From Micavibrio aeruginosavorus ARL-13 (GTDB lineage Bacteria > Pseudomonadota > Alphaproteobacteria > Micavibrionales > Micavibrionaceae): a DNA stretch of 64,000 nucleotides. A program made the position numbers and the translations under genes. Numbering within the stretch: position 1 is the stretch's first letter; each line of letters begins with the position of its first letter. Under the pieces are notes generated by a model that was not told the DNA's origin, did not search any database, and was given only the letters and a program-made list of their open reading frames with translations. The stretch covers positions 1,674,001-1,738,000 of the forward strand of contig NC_016026.1 in the NCBI RefSeq assembly GCF_000226315.1. The letters run 5' to 3'. Of this stretch, positions 37,089 to 45,239 are shown piece by piece.

Positions 37089-37664
37089 TTAACGGCGGCC
37101 CTTATTGATGGCGGCGAACAATTCGCGTTCGGCTTTGCTGTGGAACAGATCGGCGTCATCGTCGCCGCTGGACAGATCGTCCTCAACCCCGTCGACGCCC
37201 GCATCGTCATCTTCAAATTCACGATCGCGGATATTAAACCCGGCGATGGCCGGTTCTTTCCGCTTCACACTGGCGGCCACAGCGCCCAAACCCGGCGATG
37301 CCGCACCACTTGTATCAATCCGTGCCGCCGTATCCCGGCCACGATCCGCCAGACGTTCCAGACGTGCGGCCAGATTGTCCCCGGCTTCGGTCATGATGTT
37401 CAGTTCATCGGCTTGAATGCGCGCCTTGTTCATGCGCTCCTGCAATTCCGCACCGGCCTCGCGCGAGGCGGATTTCATGCCGGCAATGGCGGCTTCGGCC
37501 CGGTCGATATTGCGCGATAAATCCTGAACCAATTTGTCCAGTTCTTTACGGCTGCTGCGAAACGCCGCCATGTTCGACGACAGGCGCACGGAAAAGAAGA
37601 TCGTCACCGCCAGAAACAGCAGGACAATTCCGTCCAAAATCATACCAATCAATGCGCCGTCCAT
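37089..37664 (-). CDS. DUF6468 membrane protein
   Basis: The 191-residue protein has one N-terminal membrane helix (IGMILDGIVLLFLAVTIFFSVRL) and a long helical region (RSSRKELDKLVQDLSRNIDRAEAAIAGM). An acidic C-terminal part (VDGVEDDLSSGDDDADLF) ends it. The pattern matches DUF6468, which in alphaproteobacteria sits between fliM and motE-like genes. Two bases separate it from fliM. A role next to the C-ring or stator is inferred from this position only. Confidence 0.78.
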   Translation of the reverse strand: MDGALIGMILDGIVLLFLAVTIFFSVRLSSNMAAFRSSRKELDKLVQDLSRNIDRAEAAIAGMKSASREAGAELQERMNKARIQADELNIMTEAGDNLAARLERLADRGRDTAARIDTSGAASPGLGAVAASVKRKEPAIAGFNIRDREFEDDDAGVDGVEDDLSSGDDDADLFHSKAERELFAAINKGRR

Positions 37665-37666
37665 GA

Positions 37667-38776
37667 TTATTGATCATCCTTTTCCGGCGGGATGTAGCGT
37701 TCAACGCGCACGGCAATATTGCCCTGCTTCTGGCCCACAGGCCCGCGGAACATCGGGAAATGGCCGCAGCGCAATTCCAGATCATCATCCACACTTGTAT
37801 TAAAGACCACGCGCGTGCCAACTTTCCAGTTCAGCAGATCGTGCAGCGATACAGTCTTTTCGGCCAGAACCGCCTGCAACTGCACTTCGGTTTTGTACAG
37901 TTCCTGGGTCAAGTGGTTTTCCCAGATGGAGTCACGACCGAATTTTTCACCCATGAACATCTGCAACAGCAGTTCACGGATTGGTTCCAGCGTTGCATAC
38001 GGGATCAGAATTTCAATACGCCCGCCGCGATCACCCATATCCACACGCAGACGGGCCAGAACGCACGCGTTCCCCGATTGCGTAATCGTGGCAAAACGCG
38101 GGTTGGTTTCCATGCGGTCCAGCTGGAAGCTGACCGGGGCCAACGGGTCAAACGCCGTGGACAAATCGCTGAGCGTCACGCCCACCATGCGTTCAACCAG
38201 CTTTGTTTCAATCGTGGTATAGGGGCGCCCTTCGACACGAATGGCGGGCGTGCCCTTACGTCCGCCCAACAACACATCCACCACCGAGTAAATCAGTGCG
38301 GAGTCTGTGACCAGCAAGCCGTTGTTATCCCACTCCTCCGCCTTGAACACCGACAACATGGCGGGCAGCGGGATAGAGTTCATATAATCGCCGAAACGCA
38401 CCGTGGACACCTGGTCCAGCGAGACTTCAACGTTATCGGATGTCAGATTGCGCAAGGATGTCGACATCAAACGCACCAGACGGTCGAACACAATGTCCAA
38501 CATCGGCAGGCGTTCATAGTTCACCATGGCGGAATTGATCAGGGCCATCACGCCCGACATTTCCTCGCCACCCGAAATTTCGTCATCAAAGCCCAGCAGA
38601 GAGTCGATCTCATCCTGGTTCAGAATACGGGTGCCGCCGTCTTCCTCTTCGTCAAAACCGCCATCAAATGACGGCGTGGCGTCGGCCTTCGCCGCGCCAG
38701 AATCGGTACCGTCGCCCCATTCTTCCATCATGGCGCGTTCGGCATCGGTCATTTGTTCCAGTTCGGTATCGCTCAT
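37667..38776 (-). CDS. fliM: flagellar motor switch protein FliM
   Basis: A C-ring protein that binds phospho-CheY and FliG. In the 369-residue product, the middle domain carries YERLPMLDIVFDRLVRLMSTSLRNLTSDNVEVSL and MGDRGGRIEILIPYATLEPIRE. The C-terminal SPOA domain ends GQKQGNIAVRVERYIP. The N-terminal 60 residues are acidic and include LNQDEIDSLLGF, the CheY-binding motif. It lies 89 bases after fliL and two before DUF6468. Confidence 0.96.
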   Translation of the reverse strand: MSDTELEQMTDAERAMMEEWGDGTDSGAAKADATPSFDGGFDEEEDGGTRILNQDEIDSLLGFDDEISGGEEMSGVMALINSAMVNYERLPMLDIVFDRLVRLMSTSLRNLTSDNVEVSLDQVSTVRFGDYMNSIPLPAMLSVFKAEEWDNNGLLVTDSALIYSVVDVLLGGRKGTPAIRVEGRPYTTIETKLVERMVGVTLSDLSTAFDPLAPVSFQLDRMETNPRFATITQSGNACVLARLRVDMGDRGGRIEILIPYATLEPIRELLLQMFMGEKFGRDSIWENHLTQELYKTEVQLQAVLAEKTVSLHDLLNWKVGTRVVFNTSVDDDLELRCGHFPMFRGPVGQKQGNIAVRVERYIPPEKDDQ

Positions 38777-38865
38777 AATCTTTAAAATCTTGGCGCTGGC
38801 CGTTACTCTTTACTGTGTTACGCAGGTGGCTTTGCAAACTTCATGCCACAAAATCCTCTATCCCT

Positions 38866-39462
38866 TTATTGTATCAGGATTTCCTGAAACAGGACATCTT
38901 TGACCTCAACCGGATAGGCCGCCGCGTTCACGCGAGACAGCAATTCCATTTGCAGACGGTAAATGCCCGCAGATCCGCGTAAATCCTTGACGCGCAGCTC
39001 GCGCAAATAGGTCTGGAACTGGTCCACCACGCGCGGCATCACGGCTTGCACCGCAGCCATATCGGCCTGGTTTGCCACTTCCAACTGAACCTTCAAACGC
39101 AGATAGCGTGGCTGTTCATCCGGGCCGGACAGGTTGACCAACATGTTTGGAATTTCAAGGAAAACCGGGCCACCCACAACGCCGCCATGGCCGTCGCTTT
39201 TGCCATGGGCATCCGCTTTTTTGCCGTGACCATCATCAGCGGCCGCATGTTCTTCGGTGGCCTCACCCTTCTTCAAAATTTTGTCGAGTGCGCCGGTGAA
39301 ATACAACCCACCACCCGCGCCGAGCAAAAGAAACAGCGGCACAACGGCGAACAATACAATTTTCTTCGCGTTAAACTTCTTGCCACCACCTTCGGCGGCA
39401 ACGTCTTCGCCTGCGCCGTTTTCGGTGTCGGTGTCATCTGTCTGGTCGGCCATGGAACTCAT
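38866..39462 (-). CDS. fliL: flagellar basal body-associated protein FliL
   Basis: FliL surrounds or supports stator units at the inner membrane. The 198-residue protein has an acidic N-terminus, one membrane helix (VLFAVVPLFLLLGAGGGLYF) and a His/Asp-rich linker (HAAADDGHGKKADAHGKSDGH). The periplasmic FliL domain runs from FLEIPNMLVNLSGP to VKDVLFQEILIQ. It is first in the motor operon, opposite the divergent flgF. Confidence 0.92.
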   Translation of the reverse strand: MSSMADQTDDTDTENGAGEDVAAEGGGKKFNAKKIVLFAVVPLFLLLGAGGGLYFTGALDKILKKGEATEEHAAADDGHGKKADAHGKSDGHGGVVGGPVFLEIPNMLVNLSGPDEQPRYLRLKVQLEVANQADMAAVQAVMPRVVDQFQTYLRELRVKDLRGSAGIYRLQMELLSRVNAAAYPVEVKDVLFQEILIQ

Positions 39463-39823
39463 CCTGTTTGGGTCGGGGCTGAGAGCCTTTCAGATAAAAA
39501 GGCCAGCCCCATGAAATATATAGCGAATCTATTATCAGGCTATCATACCTTGGCGCGCAAGGCCCCCCTTTCATAAATCCGTTACCGAAATTCGTGCCCG
39601 TCGCATGGAAAAAATTGCCCCATGCCGGCGCATTTTTGCCCAATCCGGCAAATAGCCGCCCGCCAAGCCCCCAGCCAGGCGCATGAAAAGCAAGTCAATA
39701 CATTGATAAATAACAATATTTAAAACTGGCACGCCGGGTGCATACCCTTTGGGGGGAAGGCTCAGGCTCGCAAGCCAGAAGTTTTTCGGAAAATAATCGG
39801 GTCAACAAGGGACCAGACAGACA
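39463..39823. promoter_or_regulatory. divergent fliL / flgF control region (361 bases, no gene)
   Basis: This is the only gene-free stretch over 300 bases. On the flgF side it holds a sigma-54 element at 39727-39742. On the same side there are two partial GGCA-N5-TGCC-like sites: 39607-39619 reads GGAAAAAATTGCC and 39628-39640 reads GCGCATTTTTGCC. On the fliL side I find no sigma-54 motif; an A/T-rich block (39508-39530) may hold an ordinary -10 element. No open frame of credible coding quality is present. Confidence 0.7.
39727..39742 (+). promoter_or_regulatory. sigma-54 promoter of flgF-flgG-flgA-flgH
   Basis: TGGCAC-N5-GTGCA has GG and GC exactly ten bases apart, as required for the -24/-12 contacts of RpoN. 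The consensus is TGGCAC-N5-TTGCA, so one base differs. Predicted transcription starts about 70 bases before flgF. Confidence 0.8.
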
Positions 39824-40546
39824 ATGGAAAATTCGATCTACACCGGATTGTCACGTCAGATGGCGCTTCAAAGCGACATGAACACGATTGCGAACAACCT
39901 CGCCAACGTGAACACACCGGGTTATCGCGGCCAGTACATGCTCTTTACAGAATATGTGGAAAAACCGAAGGGGATCGAAGACCCCCTCTCCATGGTCATG
40001 GATTACGGCCAGTTTATCAGCAACAAGCCCGGCCCGATGCAACATACGGGCAACCCGCTGGATGTGGCCATGCAGGGCCCTGGTTTCATCGGCATCACGC
40101 GTGGCGGAGAAACATTCTACACCCGCGCCGGAAATTTCATGCTGGGCGAAGATGGGGCCTTGGTCACGCCGACGGGCGATCGCGTCGCCAGCGCCGGCGG
40201 TTCAGCCATCATCATCCCACAGGATGCCAAGTCGGTCAGTATTGCCGAGGACGGCATGGTTTCGACGGAAAATGGTGCCGTCGGCCAGATCATGATGACC
40301 GAATTTGAGAATATCGATTCACTGGATGCCATCGGCGACAATTTATACAAAGCCAATGCACCGGGTAACCCCGCCACCGATACCCGCATGATCAGCGGCA
40401 TGGTTGAGGGTTCCAACGTTAATCCGATCATGGAAATGACCCGCATGATTGATACGCAGCGCGCGTATCAGTCCGCGGCACGAATGTTGCAGAGTGAACA
40501 TGACCGCCAGCGCACGATGATCCAGCGCTTGAGTCAGACACAGTAA
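39824..40546 (+). CDS. flgF: proximal rod protein FlgF
   Basis: The 240-residue protein has the N-terminal motif YTGLSRQMALQSDMNTIANNLANVNTPGYRG and the C-terminal motif GSNVNPIMEMTRMIDTQRAYQSAARML, both typical of the FlgF rod protein. It is exported by the flagellar type III system. It is first in flgF-flgG-flgA-flgH, 36 bases ahead of flgG, and is driven by the sigma-54 element just upstream. Confidence 0.95.
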   Translation: MENSIYTGLSRQMALQSDMNTIANNLANVNTPGYRGQYMLFTEYVEKPKGIEDPLSMVMDYGQFISNKPGPMQHTGNPLDVAMQGPGFIGITRGGETFYTRAGNFMLGEDGALVTPTGDRVASAGGSAIIIPQDAKSVSIAEDGMVSTENGAVGQIMMTEFENIDSLDAIGDNLYKANAPGNPATDTRMISGMVEGSNVNPIMEMTRMIDTQRAYQSAARMLQSEHDRQRTMIQRLSQTQ

Positions 40547-40582
40547 TTTAACGGGATACACGGGTAAAGGGAGCACACCATT

Positions 40583-41371
40583 ATGATGCGTTCATTAGAT
40601 ATCGGCGCCACAGGGATGCAGGCACAACAGATGAATGTTGATGTCATCTCCCAGAACATCGCGAACATGACCACAACGGGTTATAAACGCCGCCGTGCCG
40701 ATTTTAAGGATCTGATGTATCAAAACATCACCCGCCCCGGCACAACATCGTCCGATGCTGGCACGATTGTTCCCGCCGGTTTGCAGATGGGTCTGGGCGT
40801 GCGCGCTGCTGGTGTGTACCGCATTCACGAACAAGGCACATTGAAAGTCACGGAAAACCCGCTGGACCTGGCAATCAACGGCGATGGTTTCTTCCAGATT
40901 GAATTACCGAGTGGTGAAACCGCCTACACCCGCGACGGCGTGTTTCAGGTCAACCAGGACGGTGAACTGGTCACCGGCATGGGTTACCTGCTGCAGCCAG
41001 GCATCGTCATCCCCCAAGACACGACAGACATTGAAATTAACGAAAGCGGCCAAGTTTTCGTGAAAATACAAAACCAAACCAACATGCAGGAAGTCGGCCA
41101 GATTGAACTGAGCAGCTTCGTCAACCCGGCTGGTCTGGATGCGATTGGCGACAACCTGCTGCTGGAAACCGAAGCATCGGGAGCGCCCGTGAACGGCAAC
41201 CCGAACGAAGACAATTTCGGCAGCATTCGCCAGGGCATTCTTGAAAGCTCCAACGTCAACGTGGTTGAAGAAATCACCAACCTGATCAGCGCCCAGCGTG
41301 CGTATGAAATGAACTCCAAGGTCATTTCCGCAAGCGATGAGATGCTGAGCACCGTGGTTCAATTGCGCTAA
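40583..41371 (+). CDS. flgG: distal rod protein FlgG
   Basis: The 262-residue protein opens MRSLDIGATGMQAQQMNVDVISQNIANMTTTGYKRRRADF. It closes SSNVNVVEEITNLISAQRAYEMNSKVISASDEML. Both ends are diagnostic of FlgG, which forms the rod passing through the P and L rings. The first two codons are both ATG, and either may be used. It is 19 bases ahead of flgA. Confidence 0.97.
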   Translation: MMRSLDIGATGMQAQQMNVDVISQNIANMTTTGYKRRRADFKDLMYQNITRPGTTSSDAGTIVPAGLQMGLGVRAAGVYRIHEQGTLKVTENPLDLAINGDGFFQIELPSGETAYTRDGVFQVNQDGELVTGMGYLLQPGIVIPQDTTDIEINESGQVFVKIQNQTNMQEVGQIELSSFVNPAGLDAIGDNLLLETEASGAPVNGNPNEDNFGSIRQGILESSNVNVVEEITNLISAQRAYEMNSKVISASDEMLSTVVQLR

Positions 41372-41390
41372 TTGATAAGGGAATAAAACA

Positions 41391-42362
41391 ATGAAACAGA
41401 CCATTCTGACATCATTGGATATGGCAGCCCGCATTTCGGTGCTGGCTCTGGCCCTTGTTCTGGCGGCCTTTATCGCCGTGGCCGGGGCCCGCACAGCCCA
41501 CGCCGCATCGTTGAAACAGGACGTGGTTCTGGATCAAGGCGCGCTGACCGTCGGCCATCTGTTCGACAATGCCGGTCGCAATGCTGCTTATATCCTCGGA
41601 CCTGGCCCAAATGCCGGCGAAACGCTGACCCTGAATGCGTCATCCCTGCTCCGCATCGCCATGGCGCTGGATCTGGACTGGCGTCCGGCCAGCCCGACCG
41701 ACAAAATTACGGTCACCCGTGCCGCCACGATCATTCCGACCAGCGATATCGAATCCGCACTGGAAGAAAAATTGAGCGAACATGGTCTGACCGGAAATTT
41801 CTCGGCCTATATCAACGGCACGAACCACGACATCATTCTGCCCGTGGATCAGGCGGCAACGGTTGAAATCGATGAAATGCGTTATGACCCGCGCACATCC
41901 ACCTTTACGGCCACCGTGTACGCGCCGTCCCGTGACAAATCAACGGTGAAACTGCCGGTATCCGGCCAGGTGCGCCAGATGATTTCCGTTCCGGTCCTGA
42001 AATCTGCCCTGCGCAATGGTGATTTGATCGGCATGAATGATCTGGATTTCATTGAAATGTATGTGAAAGACATTGGTTCCGACGTTATCACTGACGCCCA
42101 GAAACTGATCAACATGACCCCGCGCCGTGTCGCCATCGCTGGCCAACCCGTCCGCGCCATGGATATTCAACGCCCGGAATTGGTCAGCCGTGGCAAGAAC
42201 GTCACCATTATCTTCAAAACGGGTCCGATGATGCTGACCGCGACAGGCCGCGCCCTGCAAAACGGTGCAAATGGCGATTTGGTCCGCGTGACCAATCTGG
42301 CCAGCAACATTCAGGTTGATGCGGTTGTCACCGGATCACATGAAGTCACCGTTACAGAATAA
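41391..42362 (+). CDS. flgA: P-ring chaperone FlgA
   Basis: FlgA helps assemble the FlgI P ring in the periplasm. The 323-residue protein has a long hydrophobic signal (LALALVLAAFIAVAGARTAHA). The C-terminal SAF-like domain carries VPVLKSALRNGDLIGMNDLDFIEM, TPRRVAIAGQPVRAMDIQRPELVSRGKNVTIIF and GDLVRVTNLASNIQVDAVVTG, all typical. The N-terminal half is less conserved, as usual for alphaproteobacteria. Confidence 0.92.
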   Translation: MKQTILTSLDMAARISVLALALVLAAFIAVAGARTAHAASLKQDVVLDQGALTVGHLFDNAGRNAAYILGPGPNAGETLTLNASSLLRIAMALDLDWRPASPTDKITVTRAATIIPTSDIESALEEKLSEHGLTGNFSAYINGTNHDIILPVDQAATVEIDEMRYDPRTSTFTATVYAPSRDKSTVKLPVSGQVRQMISVPVLKSALRNGDLIGMNDLDFIEMYVKDIGSDVITDAQKLINMTPRRVAIAGQPVRAMDIQRPELVSRGKNVTIIFKTGPMMLTATGRALQNGANGDLVRVTNLASNIQVDAVVTGSHEVTVTE

Positions 42363-42406
42363 AAAACAATAAAAGCATACGACAAGGGAAAGTAAGGAGA
42401 AGTACA

Positions 42407-43171
42407 ATGATTGCAACAACACAGAAAAACCGCGCCAGCCGTTTTGCTCTGGTCCTGTTGATGGGCGTATCGTTGAGCGCATGCGGCGCAGGTGAGCGCC
42501 TGTCCAATGTCGGCCAGGCCCCTGGCATGAGCCCGATCGTCAACCCGCAAACACAGCCGGATTATAAACCGATCAGCATGCCGATGCCTGCGCCGGAAGT
42601 GGCGATGCAACAGCCAAACTCTCTGTGGCAATCCAACCGCAAGAGCTTCTTTAAGGACCAGCGCGCCAGCAATATCGGCGACATCCTGACCGTTGTCATC
42701 GATATCAATGATGAAGCCGATTTGGAAAACAAAACGGACCGGACCCGCAGCTCCAGCGAAAATGCCGGACTGAACAATTTGTTGGGATACGAAGCCTCGC
42801 TGGGCCAAATCCTGCCGGATGCCATCGACAACGCCAACCTGGTCGGTGCTGATGCCGATTCCAGCCATGCTGGCAGCGGTAAAATCGAGCGTGAAGAAGA
42901 AATCACGATGAAGGTCGCCGCCATCATCACCCAAATCTTGCCCAACGGAAACATGGTGATCCAGGGCAATCAGGAAGTCCGCGTGAACTTTGAAAAACGC
43001 ATTCTGAACGTCGCCGGCGTGATCCGCCCGGAAGACATTGCGATCGACAACTCGATCTCATACGAAAAAATTGCCGAAGCCCGTATCATTTACGGTGGTG
43101 AAGGACAAATTACCGATGTCCAGCAACCGCGTTACGGACAGCAGGTTTACGATATTCTGTTCCCCTTCTAA
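42407..43171 (+). CDS. flgH: L-ring lipoprotein FlgH
   Basis: The outer-membrane ring protein of the basal body. The 254-residue protein has a lipobox LSAC at about residues 22-25, so it is lipidated. It matches FlgH in SLWQSNRKSFFKDQRASNIGDILTVVIDI and in GNMVIQGNQEVRVNFEKRILNVAGVIRPEDI. The product ends DVQQPRYGQQVYDILFPF, as typical. It is the last gene of the operon; a terminator follows at 43346. Confidence 0.96.
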   Translation: MIATTQKNRASRFALVLLMGVSLSACGAGERLSNVGQAPGMSPIVNPQTQPDYKPISMPMPAPEVAMQQPNSLWQSNRKSFFKDQRASNIGDILTVVIDINDEADLENKTDRTRSSSENAGLNNLLGYEASLGQILPDAIDNANLVGADADSSHAGSGKIEREEEITMKVAAIITQILPNGNMVIQGNQEVRVNFEKRILNVAGVIRPEDIAIDNSISYEKIAEARIIYGGEGQITDVQQPRYGQQVYDILFPF

Positions 43172-43239
43172 CCCCAGACCCGACCGTCGGCCTTTCTCGT
43201 ACCCCCGAAAAGGCCATGGAAGGAGAACAGATAAGGCGC

Positions 43240-43320
43240 GTCCCCTTGCCACCCAACCCCTTCCCCCCTTCCGCTCTGGGGGTAAGGGGGCCGCCGCCCC
43301 CCTTCCGCTGTAGGACCCCA
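43240..43320. repeat. GC-rich intergenic repeat-like block
   Basis: C-runs and G-runs pair into a low-complexity hairpin-rich block (CCCCTTCCCCCCTTCCGCTC, GGGGGTAAGGGGG). A similar block lies at 58988-59110. These resemble the C/G-rich intergenic palindromes common in proteobacteria. I see no coding content. Confidence 0.5.
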
Positions 43321-43345
43321 ACAGCGACCCAACCCTTGTTACCTC

Positions 43346-43374
43346 AACCGGCTCTTCCCCAAGAGCCGGTTTTT
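43346..43374 (+). terminator. flgH operon terminator
   Basis: A perfect 11-base stem (AACCGGCTCTT / AAGAGCCGGTT) around a CCCC loop is followed by TTTCTTTTTC. It is a strong intrinsic terminator for flgF-flgG-flgA-flgH. Confidence 0.88.
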
Positions 43375-43385
43375 CTTTTTCAAAC

Positions 43386-43772
43386 TTAGCTGACAATTGC
43401 ACCCTTGAGATTCATCCAGAGTAATCCGTCGCAATACATGAATGTATTGCTGCGATAATCAATGGCACCCACTTTTGAACACAGCGCCAACGTCGGCAAC
43501 CCGATCAACGTGATCCAGACCGTGCCATTGCACAACCGGTATGTATTTAAGATACCGTCAAATTCCATGGTTCCTTCGGATGAGGACGGACACCCCCCCA
43601 ACCCCAGCCCGAGGCCAAAACCGTACCAGTTCACGCCGTCGTAAAATTCCATGTTTTTGATCGTGCTGTTATAGCGCATCGACCCCGCCGGTTGCGCATG
43701 AGCCGAATTGGCAAAACAAACGATGCAAATTGTCATGATGTTTGCGAAAAACCACCGTACCCGCATAGTCAT
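43386..43772 (-). CDS. small secreted protein of three G...W repeats
   Basis: From the ATG at 43772 the product has 128 residues, with a signal peptide ending at AHA (about 26). Three repeats follow, each beginning with Gly and ending in Trp: residues 30-49, 67-86 and 102-119. They share the pattern G-x-hydrophobic-x-aromatic ... N-x-hydrophobic-x-[FLY]-[YC]-[DN]-G-x-x-W. Cysteines at 61, 81, 98 and 114 could form disulfides. Between repeats one and two lies a Gly/Leu run. Similar repeats occur in bacterial surface and tail-fibre-like proteins, but I cannot assign a family. It is isolated, between two terminators. Confidence 0.68.
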   Translation of the reverse strand: MTMRVRWFFANIMTICIVCFANSAHAQPAGSMRYNSTIKNMEFYDGVNWYGFGLGLGLGGCPSSSEGTMEFDGILNTYRLCNGTVWITLIGLPTLALCSKVGAIDYRSNTFMYCDGLLWMNLKGAIVS

Positions 43773-43894
43773 TTCCCCCGAAATCCGCCGTTTTCTAAAG
43801 CCCACAACGGAAGACGTGGCAACGGATATGCCAGCACACATGTGCATTGGCGAGGCGATCTATTCGCAAAATGAAAACAGAAAAACCAAACAAA

Positions 43895-43920
43895 AAACCC
43901 GGGCCTTTCGGACCGGGTTT
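43895..43920 (-). terminator. dksA terminator
   Basis: An eight-base stem (AAACCCGG / CCGGGTTT) lies about 25 bases past the dksA stop. In the minus direction it runs into TTTTTTG. Confidence 0.75.
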
Positions 43921-43943
43921 TTAAAAGACGATAAAACGTCCAC

Positions 43944-44402
43944 CTATTCGTCGCGGTGCGTGCGTTCCATGCGCTCATGACGTTCCTGAGCTTCAAGGCT
44001 CAGCGTTGCATTCGGGCGGGCTTCCAGACGGGCAACAGAAATCGGCTCACCCGTTTCTTCGCAATACCCATAGGAGCCATCCTCGATCCGCAACAATGCT
44101 TCATTGATTTTTGAAATCAATTTGCGTTCGCGGTCGCGGGTGCGCAGTTCCAGCGCATGATCGGTTTCCGCTGACGCGCGGTCCGCCATGTCCGGCTTTT
44201 GCAATTCTGTGCTTTGCAACGTGTTGTGAATGGTCTCGGACGATTCACGCAACAATTCTTCGCGCCATGCAATCAACTTGCGGCGGAAATATTCCAGCAT
44301 CAGGGGATTCATAAAATCGCCCTTGTCCTTTTTCGGATCATAATCCGGCGGCAGGATGGTGGAGGTGCTATCGGTATTCTTTGCTTTTGTTTTTGTGGCC
44401 AT
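43944..44402 (-). CDS. dksA: DksA-family RNA polymerase regulator, zinc-less form
   Basis: DksA binds the RNA polymerase secondary channel and works with ppGpp to tune rRNA and amino-acid promoters. The start at 44402 follows AGGA and gives 152 residues. The coiled coil is present (LMLEYFRRKLIAWREELLRESSETI...) with the following RADHALELRTRDRERKLISKI-like helix. At the zinc-finger site only the first Cys remains (YGYCEETGEPISVARLEARP); the other three positions read Ser, Leu or Ala. Zinc-free DksA variants are known and are common in alphaproteobacteria. Confidence 0.92.
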   Translation of the reverse strand: MATKTKAKNTDSTSTILPPDYDPKKDKGDFMNPLMLEYFRRKLIAWREELLRESSETIHNTLQSTELQKPDMADRASAETDHALELRTRDRERKLISKINEALLRIEDGSYGYCEETGEPISVARLEARPNATLSLEAQERHERMERTHRDE

Positions 44403-44525
44403 GGCCCCATTCCTATGCTCTGAGGGGGTGTACATTAAACAGATTCAAATATATGGATTTCCGCCCCTCTCAGGCAAGCGGTAAAAATCCTTTGAATTCA
44501 ATGATAAACAGATCTTTGCCGCTTT

Positions 44526-44978
44526 TCACGCTCCGGGATGGGGATCGGACCCGCCCAGCGCCATGCGCATCTTGGCGATTTCGATCTGCGCGCGCAGGTC
44601 AATTTCATCCAGAATCGCGGTCAAACCGGGGTCCTGGATACGCTCCCGGTGTTGCGCCACAACATCGGCAATGTTCAAAACATCCCCAACCGTCAACGTT
44701 CCGGTCAACAATCCCAGGCGAATAGCCTCCAACTGATCCAGAACATTATCCGCTCGGCCCACCATACGGCGGCGTGCGGCACGGGCGGCGGGATCTTCGA
44801 CCTCCTGCGCGGCCAGCAGGGCATCCACCTGGGCAATCGCCCGGGCCGTTGCCGGGGCGGCGGTTTCCGCTGTCCCCCCCGTCATAAAATCACCAAAAGA
44901 CGCCCCCGTCGCACCGGCCTTGTCTTTCGACCGGGTGGAGCTGGTTTGGGATGTTTTATTCGGGCCTTCAATCTTCAT
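44526..44978 (-). CDS. fliX: flagellar assembly regulator FliX
   Basis: In Caulobacter FliX binds the sigma-54 activator FlbD and ties class III flagellar transcription to assembly of the class II structure. The 150-residue protein has a disordered Ser/Thr/Ala N-terminus. The helical C-terminal domain reads RRMVGRADNVLDQLEAIRLGLLTGTLTVGDVLNIADVVAQHRERIQDPGLTAILDEIDLRAQIEIAKM, matching FliX. It diverges from flgI, as in Caulobacter. This agrees with the sigma-54 elements upstream of flgI and flgF. Confidence 0.92.
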   Translation of the reverse strand: MKIEGPNKTSQTSSTRSKDKAGATGASFGDFMTGGTAETAAPATARAIAQVDALLAAQEVEDPAARAARRRMVGRADNVLDQLEAIRLGLLTGTLTVGDVLNIADVVAQHRERIQDPGLTAILDEIDLRAQIEIAKMRMALGGSDPHPGA

Positions 44979-45073
44979 GGCAATACCAGTGACTTAAGGG
45001 AATAGTGAGGAAACGCGCGGGGGAAACACCCCCATTCCTTTCAGGATACCATTTTTATACGCAGCGCGGCACA

Positions 45074-45116
45074 GGCAATTTTTGCCGCTCTGCACGATCC
45101 AAAGGCAGGCTTTGCC
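45074..45116. promoter_or_regulatory. two candidate enhancer sites (FlbD-type) upstream of flgI
   Basis: Two 13-base inverted repeats of form GGCA-N5-TGCC occur at 45074-45086 (GGCAATTTTTGCC) and 45104-45116 (GGCAGGCTTTGCC), 30 bases apart. They lie about 75-130 bases upstream of the sigma-54 promoter at 45191. This is the position and style of Caulobacter ftr enhancers bound by FlbD. The activator itself is not in this window. Confidence 0.6.
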
Positions 45117-45190
45117 CCAAACGCGCCCTTTCGCGCCCTCGCGCCATCATTAACACATTGTTTTTAAATAATAATTTTTAAGACACCCTC

Positions 45191-45206
45191 TGGCACGCCC
45201 CCTGCA
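45191..45206 (+). promoter_or_regulatory. sigma-54 promoter of the flgI operon
   Basis: TGGCAC-N5-CTGCA with GG and GC ten bases apart matches the RpoN consensus except one base. The start would fall near 45216, about 24 bases ahead of flgI. Confidence 0.82.
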
Positions 45207-45239
45207 TCTATAGACCCGGAATAATAGCGTTCTCGGCTT

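Noticed and set aside
43240-43320. CRISPR-like or regulatory array
   Set aside because: The block is low-complexity C/G runs without equal repeats and spacers.
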